Origin: JBLNDG01 sp050261415
GTDB taxonomy: Bacteria; Bacillota; Clostridia; Lutisporales; Lutisporaceae
Assembly: GCA_050261415.1 (NCBI GenBank)
Contig: JBLNDG010000084.1
Span: forward strand, 1 to 30,929
DNA: 30,929 nucleotides
Direction: 5' to 3'
Position numbers and translations under genes: made by a program. Shown piece after piece: positions 24,117-30,929 of the stretch. The notes under the pieces were generated by a model that saw only the letters and a list, made by a program, of their open reading frames with translations, was not told the DNA's origin and searched no databases. Every line of letters begins with the position of its first letter. The first letter of the stretch is position 1.

Positions 24117-25329
24117 AGTGCATTCCGGACAGATGATAAAAACCAGACTTGATCTGGTGCTTGGTAATGATGTAACTACCCCTGTTGCAATAGATGAATT
24201 TAACAAAATAGGTATTAACAAAGTTTATGATAAAAGCAAGATTGCAATAGTACCCGACCACTTCACACCCAACAAGGATATTAAGTCTGCGGAGCAGTGC
24301 AAACTGATAAGAGAGTTTGCCGGGAAAATGGATATAGAAAACTATTTTGAGATAGGACAAATGGGAATAGAGCATGCACTGATCCCGGAGAAAGGCCTGG
24401 CAGTGCCGGGAGATGCAATAATCGGGGCTGACTCTCATACCTGCACCTATGGCGCTCTTGGAGCCTTCTCCACCGGTATAGGAAGTACCGATATGGCTGT
24501 GGGAATGGCGACCGGGGAAGCATGGTTCAAGGTGCCGGAAGCGATAAAATTCGTACTTAAGGGAAAACCCGGAGAATGGGTCTCCGGAAAGGATGTAATA
24601 CTTCACATCATTGGGATGATAGGCGTTGACGGGGCATTGTACCAGTCGATGGAGTACTGTGGGGATGGGCTGAAAAACCTCTCAATGGATGACCGCTTTA
24701 CCATAGCAAATATGGCGATAGAAGCCGGAGCAAAGAACGGCATTTTCGAGGTGGATGAAAGGACACTGGAATATGTGAAGGAACATTCAAAGAGACAGCC
24801 GGTAGTATACAAAGCCGATGCGGATGCAGAATACAGTAAAGTTTATGAAATTGACCTTGGAGCCATAAGGCCTACGGTTGCATTCCCTCACCTGCCGGAT
24901 AATACAAGAACTATAGATGAAGTTGGAGAAGTGAAGATAGATCAAGTTGTAATCGGTTCATGCACCAACGGCAGGATTGAGGATTTGAGGACAGCTGCAA
25001 GGATATTAAAGGGCAGAAAAGTAAATCCGGCTGTCAGGACCATCATTTTCCCCGCTACACAGCAAATATACCTGCAGGCAATGAAAGAGGGACTGCTGGA
25101 AATATTTGTTAAAGCAGGTGCGGCCGTAAGCACTCCGACCTGCGGACCTTGCCTGGGAGGCCATATGGGTATACTGGCAAAGGGGGAAAGAGCAATAGCA
25201 ACAACCAACAGAAACTTTGTAGGGAGAATGGGACACCCTGAGAGCGAAGTATACCTTGCAGGCCCGGCAGTAGCAGCGGCTTCTGCAATAACAGGCAAAA
25301 TTTCATCCCCGGAGGAGGTAGTCAAATGA
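24064..25329 (+). CDS. leuC: 3-Isopropylmalate dehydratase large subunit (HacA-like type)
   Basis: Aconitase-family subunit that with LeuD isomerises 2- to 3-isopropylmalate, and also citramalate to 3-methylmalate in the citramalate route. Its 421 residues match the shorter archaeal/clostridial type. The [4Fe-4S] ligands are C300 (GSCTNGR), C360 and C363 (TCGPCLGG). The start is the ATG at 24064, with AAGGAGG 9 bases upstream; a longer reading from 24031 is not supported. Its stop overlaps the leuD start (ATGA). Confidence 0.95.
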   Translation: MGMTMTQKIMAVHAGLDEVHSGQMIKTRLDLVLGNDVTTPVAIDEFNKIGINKVYDKSKIAIVPDHFTPNKDIKSAEQCKLIREFAGKMDIENYFEIGQMGIEHALIPEKGLAVPGDAIIGADSHTCTYGALGAFSTGIGSTDMAVGMATGEAWFKVPEAIKFVLKGKPGEWVSGKDVILHIIGMIGVDGALYQSMEYCGDGLKNLSMDDRFTIANMAIEAGAKNGIFEVDERTLEYVKEHSKRQPVVYKADADAEYSKVYEIDLGAIRPTVAFPHLPDNTRTIDEVGEVKIDQVVIGSCTNGRIEDLRTAARILKGRKVNPAVRTIIFPATQQIYLQAMKEGLLEIFVKAGAAVSTPTCGPCLGGHMGILAKGERAIATTNRNFVGRMGHPESEVYLAGPAVAAASAITGKISSPEEVVK

Positions 25330-25817
25330 TAAAGGGCAGAGTTTTCAAATATGGAGATAATGTTGATACGGATGTTATAATACCCGCAAGATATTTGAAT
25401 ATAGCGGACAGAAAAGAACTTGCCTCTCACTGCATGGAGGATATCGACAGAGATTTTATCAAAAATGTAAATTCAGGAGACATTATTACAGCCGGCAAAA
25501 ATTTTGGCTGCGGTTCTTCCAGGGAACATGCGCCTCTTGTCATTAAACTTTCGGGAGTAAGCTGTATTATTGCTGAAACCTTCGCCCGCATATTCTATAG
25601 GAATGCGGTGAATATAGGGCTTCCTATACTGGAATGTCCTGAAGCTGCAAGAGATCTGGATAAGGGTGATAAGGTGGAAGTTGACTTGAATAGCGGAAAG
25701 ATTACAAATGTTACAAAGGGTAGAACCTACCAGGCTGAGTCCTTCCCGGAATTCATGCAGGATATTATTAAGGCTGAAGGCCTGATCAACTACGTTAAAG
25801 GGAGGGTGGAAGCCTGA
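25326..25817 (+). CDS. leuD: 3-Isopropylmalate dehydratase small subunit
   Basis: Swivel-domain partner of LeuC, 163 residues, the normal size for this two-subunit type. Motifs are KYGDNVDTDVIIPARYL at the N-terminus and the substrate loop GKNFGCGSSREHAP. It overlaps leuC by 4 bases and leuB by 1 base (TGATG), so the three are translationally coupled and probably made in equal amounts. Confidence 0.96.
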   Translation: MIKGRVFKYGDNVDTDVIIPARYLNIADRKELASHCMEDIDRDFIKNVNSGDIITAGKNFGCGSSREHAPLVIKLSGVSCIIAETFARIFYRNAVNIGLPILECPEAARDLDKGDKVEVDLNSGKITNVTKGRTYQAESFPEFMQDIIKAEGLINYVKGRVEA

Positions 25818-26887
25818 TGAAGATAGCTTTGATACCTGGGGATGGAATTGGCCCTGAAGTAATAAAACAAGCCGTAAAAGTGCTTGATGCAGTGGCTGAT
25901 AGATACGGATGCAGCTTTGAATTTGAAGAAGTGCTGATGGGAGGCAGGGCTATTGACGAGACTGGGGTTCCGCTGCCTTCCGAGACAGTTGATATTTGCC
26001 GGAAAAGTGATGCGGTGCTTTTAGGTGCTGTAGGCGGTGCGAGATGGGATAGCCTGCCGGGAAACCTCAGACCTGAAGCAGGGCTTCTGGGAATAAGGAA
26101 AGCTCTTGATGTATTTGCAAACCTGAGACCTGCAATGTTGTTCCCACAGTTGAAATCCGCTTCAACACTGAAGGAGGAGGTCCTGGGGGACGGCCTTGAT
26201 ATAATGGTTGTCCGCGAACTCACAGGGGGTGCATATTTCGGGGACAAAAGAAGGATAGAGGCGGATGATGGTATAAAGGCCTGGGATACTATGGCCTATA
26301 CCTCGTATGAAATTGAAAGGATTTCAGTTAAGGCCTTTGAAATAGCAAGACAGAGAAAGAACAAAATCACAATTGTTGACAAGGCTAATGTCCTGGAAAG
26401 CTCAAGGCTTTGGAGGGAAGTTACAGGTAAGGTTTCAAAAGGCTATACAGATGTGGAAATCTCATATATGTATGTAGATAATGCGGCAATGCAGCTTATC
26501 AGAAACCCCAGACAGTTTGATGTAATACTTACAGAAAACCTTTTCGGAGACATACTGAGTGATGAAGCGTCAATGCTTACAGGCTCTATGGGAATGCTTC
26601 CCTCAGCCAGTATCGGTTCCTCAGGGGCTGGGATTTTTGAACCCATACACGGCTCAGCTCCTGATATAGCAGGAAAAGATGTAGCAAATCCCCTGGCTGC
26701 CATATTAAGCTGTGGAATGATGCTTAAATATGGACTTAATATGGAGAGCGAAGCAGATATAATTTTTAAGGCCGTTAATAATGTATTGGACGATGGTTAT
26801 AGAACAGTGGATATAATGCAGCCCGGGATGACTGCGGTTGGAACAGAGAAAATGGGAAGTCTGGTTGCTGAAAGCATAAGGACTTAA
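25817..26887 (+). CDS. leuB: 3-Isopropylmalate dehydrogenase
   Basis: NAD-dependent oxidative decarboxylase of leucine synthesis; it can also act on 3-methylmalate to give 2-ketobutyrate for isoleucine. The 356 residues include IPGDGIGPEV, the substrate arginines in LRPEAGLLGIRKAL and VVRELTGG, the catalytic Lys/Asp region IVDKANVLESSRLWREV, and NLFGDILSDEASML with the metal aspartates. The cofactor loop GSAPDIAGKDVANP is of NAD-type LeuB. AGGGAGGGTGG inside the end of leuD supplies its ribosome site. Confidence 0.96.
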   Translation: MKIALIPGDGIGPEVIKQAVKVLDAVADRYGCSFEFEEVLMGGRAIDETGVPLPSETVDICRKSDAVLLGAVGGARWDSLPGNLRPEAGLLGIRKALDVFANLRPAMLFPQLKSASTLKEEVLGDGLDIMVVRELTGGAYFGDKRRIEADDGIKAWDTMAYTSYEIERISVKAFEIARQRKNKITIVDKANVLESSRLWREVTGKVSKGYTDVEISYMYVDNAAMQLIRNPRQFDVILTENLFGDILSDEASMLTGSMGMLPSASIGSSGAGIFEPIHGSAPDIAGKDVANPLAAILSCGMMLKYGLNMESEADIIFKAVNNVLDDGYRTVDIMQPGMTAVGTEKMGSLVAESIRT

Positions 26888-26903
26888 TGTGGAGGTGACA
26901 GGT

Positions 26904-28583
26904 ATGAAGCTAAGCGGTGCGGAAGTACTGGTAGAATGTCTCCGGGAACAGGGCGTTGACACCATATTCGGATTCCCAGGGGGAACAGTCATTAATATTT
27001 ACGATGTGCTTTACGACAGGAAGGATATAAAACACATCCTGACTGCTCACGAGCAGGGGGCAACTCATGCAGCAGACGGCTATGCAAGAGCAACCGGAAA
27101 GGTTGGCGTTGTCTTGGTGACCTCGGGCCCTGGAGCCTCCAATACTGTAACTGGAATAGCAACTGCTTCCAGAGACTCAGTGCCCATGGTGGTGATAACA
27201 GGGCAGGTAGCAAGGTCGCTGTTGGGGAAGGATTCCTTTCAGGAACTCGATATTACAAGCATTACAAAGCCTATTACCAAGAAAAATTATATAGTAAAAA
27301 ACCCTGCGAAACTGCCGGAGATTATTAGAGAGGCCTTCGAAGTTGCAAGATCAGGCCGGCCGGGACCGGTACTGGTTGATATTCCTAAAGACATACAGAG
27401 TGCCGAAATAGAATATCAGCCTATGGAGATAGATACCAGCTACAAAACAGAGAGCCTTACGGATATGTCCGAGGAAATGCAGTTATATTTGGATAAAGCA
27501 GTAGAACTGATAAATAACAGCAAGAGACCAGTAATTTATGCAGGCGGTGGTGTAAAGATTTCCGATTCCTGCGGAGAACTGCTGGAGTTTGCGGAGAAAA
27601 TAAAAGCACCGGTATCTTCCTCGCTGATGGGAACCGGAGCGTTTCCCGGGAGTCACCCCTATTATATGGGTTTAGTGGGTATGCATGGATCCCGCTGCTC
27701 AAACATGGCTATAAGCAACTGCGACCTTCTCATAGCCGTCGGAGCCCGCTTCAGTGACAGGACAATCTGTAAGGCGGACGGGTTTGCACCTTACGCTCAT
27801 ATAATACACATAGATATAGATCCTGAGGAATTCGGGAAGAACGTGGATATAAAGATTCCCCTCTGCGGTGATGTAAAAAAGTTTTTAAAGCTTTTAATAG
27901 GAAGAGTTGAAGAAAAAAAGCCCAGCAGCTGGAATAAGCAAATACAAAGCTGGAAAGAAGCCTATGCAGTGAAATATAAGAGCAACGGTTCTTTAAATCC
28001 TCAGTATCTGATAAACAAGCTGCATGAGCTTACTCAAGGGAAAAACATAATAACTACCGAAGTAGGCCAGAATCAGATGTGGACTGCACAGTACTATACC
28101 TTTACAGAGCCCCGAAGCTTTATAACATCTGGAGGGCTCGGGACAATGGGCTATGGCCTTGGTGCAGCAATAGGAGCAGCGGTTGGTAAGCCGGACTGCA
28201 GAGTTATTAATATAGCAGGAGACGGGAGCTTCAAAATGAATCTTGCAGAGCTTTCCACCATTTCAAAATACAAGCTTCCAATAGTGCAGGTGCTTATGAA
28301 CAACAAATCTCTTGGAATGGTGCGGCAGTGGCAAAAGATATTTTATAATGAAAGATATTCCCAAACGAGCATTGGGGATGAAATTAACTTTTCCAAGCTT
28401 GCGGAGGCTTTTGGCATAAAGTCCATGAAGATTACAGAAGACGCAGAAGTTGAGAAGGTCTTGAAAAAAGCTCTGAAGCTTAATGAACCGGTACTGGTAG
28501 AATGCATGATACATCCGAACGACATGGTGCTTCCAATGGTACCTGCAGGGGAGCCCATAAACGAGTGCATAGACGATATTTAA
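26904..28583 (+). CDS. ilvB: Acetolactate synthase large subunit
   Basis: Thiamine-diphosphate enzyme making acetolactate or acetohydroxybutyrate, the first common step. 559 residues from the ATG at 26904, directly after GGAGGTGA; a GTG at 26889 would add five residues and is less likely. The catalytic Glu is in HEQGATHAADGYAR. The FAD domain occupies the middle, and the ThDP motif starts GDGSFKMN and ends about 30 residues later. The regulatory small-subunit gene ilvN, commonly next to ilvB, is missing: ilvE follows after 22 bases. A small subunit encoded elsewhere, or an unregulated enzyme, must be assumed. Confidence 0.95.
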   Translation: MKLSGAEVLVECLREQGVDTIFGFPGGTVINIYDVLYDRKDIKHILTAHEQGATHAADGYARATGKVGVVLVTSGPGASNTVTGIATASRDSVPMVVITGQVARSLLGKDSFQELDITSITKPITKKNYIVKNPAKLPEIIREAFEVARSGRPGPVLVDIPKDIQSAEIEYQPMEIDTSYKTESLTDMSEEMQLYLDKAVELINNSKRPVIYAGGGVKISDSCGELLEFAEKIKAPVSSSLMGTGAFPGSHPYYMGLVGMHGSRCSNMAISNCDLLIAVGARFSDRTICKADGFAPYAHIIHIDIDPEEFGKNVDIKIPLCGDVKKFLKLLIGRVEEKKPSSWNKQIQSWKEAYAVKYKSNGSLNPQYLINKLHELTQGKNIITTEVGQNQMWTAQYYTFTEPRSFITSGGLGTMGYGLGAAIGAAVGKPDCRVINIAGDGSFKMNLAELSTISKYKLPIVQVLMNNKSLGMVRQWQKIFYNERYSQTSIGDEINFSKLAEAFGIKSMKITEDAEVEKVLKKALKLNEPVLVECMIHPNDMVLPMVPAGEPINECIDDI

Positions 28584-28605
28584 AAAATTTAAGGAGATGA
28601 AATTT

Positions 28606-29526
28606 ATGAATGAATCATATGTTTTTTTCAATGGAAAGATTGTTGATGAGAAAGAGGCAAGTATAAGTATAAGAAGCAAGCTGGTAAACTATGGGCTTGG
28701 ATGCTTTGAAGGAATAAGGGCTTATTGGGATGAAGAAAGCGGGCAGCTTTATGCCTTCCGATTAAGGGAACATTACGAAAGATTGCTGCAGTCGTGCAAA
28801 GCACTATATATAAACATTCCGTATACAGTCTCCGAATTGTGCGATTATACTGTAGAGCTTTTAAGAAGAAACAATTTCAGAACTACGGTTTATATAAGGC
28901 CCCTGGCATATAAAGGCGCTGAAGTTTTGAACCCCACATTGCTGGATGATGATAACAGGATGATGATTTTCTGCCAACCCATGGGTAACTTTTCAGGCAA
29001 GGAGGAATTGCGTGTTTCAATCACATCATGGCAGAGGCTAAGGGATAATATGATGCCTCCCAGGACTAAGGCAACTGCAGCATACCTTAATTCCTCCCTG
29101 GCTTCTCTCGAAGTGCTGCAAAACGGATTTGATGAAGCAGTATTTCTTACAGACAGCGGAAATGTTTGCGAGGGCCCCGGGGAGAACATATTCATGGTGA
29201 AAAAGGGCAAACTGATTACTCCTCCTACTTCAGACAATATACTTGAGGGAATAACAAGGGATACTATAATGACTCTTGCAAGAGAGGAACTTGGCATGGA
29301 GGTCGTAGAGAGAAGTATTTCAAGAACTGAGTTATATTCAGCCCAGGAAGTCTTTTTCAGCGGTACAGCAATGGAAATGGTTTCAATAGTTGAAGTGGAC
29401 AGGAGGACAATAGGTAACGGGAAACAAGGGGAAATCTGCAAAAAGTTGAAGAAAATGTTTTTTGAAATCACAGTTGGTAAAAATCCAAAGTACATGGACT
29501 ATTGCACACCGGTTTATAAAAAATAG
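28606..29526 (+). CDS. ilvE: Branched-chain amino acid aminotransferase
   Basis: PLP-dependent class IV aminotransferase, the last step for valine, leucine and isoleucine. 306 residues from the ATG at 28606, AAGGAG 9 bases before; the ATG at 28597 overlaps the ribosome site region and is less likely. The PLP lysine is K155 in RTKATAAYLNS. Other family marks are YGLGCFEGIRAY near the start and EGPGENIFMV and EGITRDTI in the C-terminal half. It closes the operon and is followed by a terminator. D-amino acid transaminase and aminodeoxychorismate lyase are relatives, but context and motifs support IlvE. Confidence 0.95.
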   Translation: MNESYVFFNGKIVDEKEASISIRSKLVNYGLGCFEGIRAYWDEESGQLYAFRLREHYERLLQSCKALYINIPYTVSELCDYTVELLRRNNFRTTVYIRPLAYKGAEVLNPTLLDDDNRMMIFCQPMGNFSGKEELRVSITSWQRLRDNMMPPRTKATAAYLNSSLASLEVLQNGFDEAVFLTDSGNVCEGPGENIFMVKKGKLITPPTSDNILEGITRDTIMTLAREELGMEVVERSISRTELYSAQEVFFSGTAMEMVSIVEVDRRTIGNGKQGEICKKLKKMFFEITVGKNPKYMDYCTPVYKK

Positions 29527-29536
29527 AAAAGTATCA

Positions 29537-29577
29537 AAAAGCATGCAAATTAATCAATTTTGCATGCTTTTAATTTT
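29537..29577. terminator. Terminator of the ilv-leu operon, shared with psuG
   Basis: A perfect 13-bp stem AAAAGCATGCAAA (29537-29549) with its complement at 29559-29571, 9-base loop, then AATTTTT. It lies between convergent ilvE and psuG and could stop transcription both ways, although the T-rich tail is better on the plus strand. Confidence 0.85.
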
Positions 29578-29592
29578 TGAACGTTCCGATTA

Positions 29593-30522
29593 TTATTCCT
29601 TGGTAAGCTTGCTGTATTCAACTGCTATTCTGGATGCCAGCTCTGCATTATTTTTGACCAGGGCTATATTTGTTTCCAGGCTTTCTCCAACGGTAAGCTC
29701 TTTTACTTTGTTCAGAAGATATGGAGTTATTTCTTTTCCCCGAATGTTATTCTTGTTTGCTTCGAATAATGCTTTTTCAATAGCATCATTAATTATTTCC
29801 GGGTCGGTCTCGTACTGCTCCGGCACCGGATTGGCTATAATGACACCGCCGTCCAGGTCCAAATCCCATTTGGCCTTAATTATTCTTGCGCAATCTAAAG
29901 GACTGTCTGCACGCATATCAATATGAAAACCGCTCTTCCTGTTATAGAAGGACGGAAAATCATTGGTTCCGTATCCTATTACCGGTATTCCCAAGGTCTC
30001 AAGCTTTTCAAGAGTTAAACCGATATCAAGTATTGACTTGACTCCGGCACATACTACTGCAACATTTGTTTTTGCCAGATCAGGAAGGTCTGCAGATATA
30101 TCAAAGGTTTTCTCAGCACCCCTGTGAACTCCGCCTACACCGCCTGTTGCAAATACACTTATTCCGGCATACCGGGCGATAATCATAGTAGCCGCAACAG
30201 TTGTTGAACCTGATAAACCCATGGCAACAGCATAGGGGATATCCCTGCTGCTTACTTTCATTATATCGTGGGATGTGGCCAGAAATTCTACTTCAGCCCG
30301 CGAAAGGCCTACCTTCAATCTGCCGTTTATTATGGCGATGGTTGCAGGTGTTGCACCGTTGGCACGGACGATATCCTCCAGCTCCACCGCCGTATTAAGG
30401 TTCTCGGGGTACGGCATTCCATGAGAGATTATGGTTGATTCCAAGGCTACAATAGGCTTATAGTACCTCAAGGCATCAATAACCTCATCATGTATGTTTA
30501 TGTAGTCTATAAATTTGTTCAC
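29593..30522 (-). CDS. psuG: Pseudouridine-5'-phosphate glycosidase
   Basis: Cleaves pseudouridine 5'-phosphate reversibly to uracil and ribose 5-phosphate. 309 residues, GTG start at 30522 with GGAGG 8 bases upstream. Family motifs: PIVALESTIISHGMPYP near the N-terminus, DGGVIIANPVP late, and the segment VVCAGVKSILDIGLTLE, which carries the active-site lysine that forms the sugar adduct. FATGGVGGVHRGAE is also typical. It works with PsuK (15255-16181), which makes its substrate; the two genes are usually adjacent or fused, but here the mtnA-ilvD-ilv/leu block separates them. Confidence 0.93.
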   Translation of the reverse strand: MNKFIDYINIHDEVIDALRYYKPIVALESTIISHGMPYPENLNTAVELEDIVRANGATPATIAIINGRLKVGLSRAEVEFLATSHDIMKVSSRDIPYAVAMGLSGSTTVAATMIIARYAGISVFATGGVGGVHRGAEKTFDISADLPDLAKTNVAVVCAGVKSILDIGLTLEKLETLGIPVIGYGTNDFPSFYNRKSGFHIDMRADSPLDCARIIKAKWDLDLDGGVIIANPVPEQYETDPEIINDAIEKALFEANKNNIRGKEITPYLLNKVKELTVGESLETNIALVKNNAELASRIAVEYSKLTKE

Positions 30523-30929
30523 CTGTCAAGCCTCCAAACTATCGTAAAATATGTGAAAAGATTTATCCTTCTTTGAATTACATATTCAAATATTATAAAA
30601 CAAATATAACATATATTGCATCTGTTTTCAAAACAGAATAAGCTATAGAACAATTAATATATATTATTCCATGGAAGAGGCTTTTAAGACACACATATTC
30701 AAAAAAGGCGAAGGGGTTATTGCCATAAATGTCGAATAAGCTCGTAATGTGTTAAATTCTAGCAGAAAAGTTATTGATACTTAAGGAAAATAATAGTATT
30801 ATTAAACCATCTTCATATGATACGCACTAATATGCGCGGCAATAGGCGATTGGCAATAGGCAATAGGATTTCAGGGATGGGCTTCGAAGCCAGGATATTC
30901 CTTAAAGGTTAAGAAATGAAAACCACGGA
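30523..30929. other. Gene-free right end with short repeats
   Basis: About 407 AT-rich bases without a convincing gene. On the minus strand TATAAT (complement of 30592-30597), 70 bases before the psuG start, is a candidate -10 with a weak -35. A 22-codon reading at 30671-30739 (MEEAFKTHIFKKGEGVIAIN…) has no ribosome site. The last 100 bases hold the GGCAATAGG repeats and the palindrome GGCTTCGAAGCC (30880-30891). Confidence 0.55.
30838..30867. repeat. GGCAATAGG short direct repeats
   Basis: Three copies of GGCAATAGG, at 30838-30846, 30852-30860 and 30859-30867, the last two overlapping by two bases. They look like the start of a dispersed intergenic repeat; whether it continues elsewhere in the genome cannot be seen here. 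Confidence 0.6.

Noticed and set aside
23646..24606. Overlapping minus-strand ORFs of 191-196 codons across the cimA/leuC junction
   Set aside because: Shadows of strongly coding plus-strand genes; no family motifs and no start signals.
29462..29926. Plus-strand ORF of 154 codons across the ilvE end and psuG
   Set aside because: Crosses the terminator and is antisense to psuG; no ribosome site.
30671..30739. 22-codon ORF near the right end
   Set aside because: No ribosome site, no recognisable similarity, ends quickly in AT-rich DNA.
30838..30867. CRISPR-like short repeats
   Set aside because: Repeat units are only 9 bases with 5-base or negative spacing; no CRISPR organisation.

Overview
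The window reads as chromosomal DNA of a low-GC, cellulolytic-type clostridium (Bacillota, class Clostridia). This rests on AT-rich intergenic DNA, strong AGGAGG ribosome sites, sigma-A promoters, a T-box leader, an archaeal-type (HacA-like) LeuC, a citramalate synthase next to LeuA, and a clostridial radical-SAM peptide-maturation cassette. The genus assignment is inference. I saw no tRNA, rRNA or CRISPR array.

Left part (about 1-14,250), an accessory region. It begins with a leftward promoter and a structured, gene-free 336 bases. A rightward series of genes follows: a SPASM radical-SAM maturase of the CcpM type, a TIGR04066-type protein, an acyl-carrier-related protein (TIGR04069 type), a propeller/solute-binding lipoprotein, a cytoplasmic subtilisin-like peptidase, a decayed second copy of the lipoprotein (three lesions), two CUT1 ABC permeases, a HlyD-type adaptor and a MacB/FtsX-type permease. 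This looks like a ribosomal-peptide (RiPP) maturation and leader-removal system joined to import/export genes. No convincing precursor peptide and no ABC ATPase lie in the window. By eye, the C-terminal half of the peptidase appears to be a P-loop-less relative of the TIGR04066-type protein two genes upstream of the lipoprotein.

Middle (about 14,250-19,110), housekeeping genes. folD has an altered folate active site. It converges on psuK (pseudouridine kinase), which is divergent from mtnA (methylthioribose-1-phosphate isomerase) with back-to-back promoters. mtnA converges on ilvD across a 21-bp bidirectional terminator.

Right part (about 19,110-29,580), the branched-chain amino acid operon ilvC-leuA-cimA-leuC-leuD-leuB-ilvB-ilvE. 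It provides valine and leucine synthesis, and isoleucine synthesis from pyruvate via citramalate. It has a promoter at 19288-19316 and a 530-base leader with two layers. The first is a roughly 96-codon hydrophobic ORF made mostly of Ile/Leu/Val, in which 10 of 12 leucine codons are the rare CTA. The second is a canonical T-box (19600-19813), and the ORF's stop codon lies inside T-box stem I. ilvD is transcribed divergently from its own promoter and has no T-box. ilvN and ilvA are absent.

The right end carries psuG (pseudouridine-5'-phosphate glycosidase), the partner of psuK but about 13 kb away, then 407 gene-free bases with short GGCAATAGG repeats.
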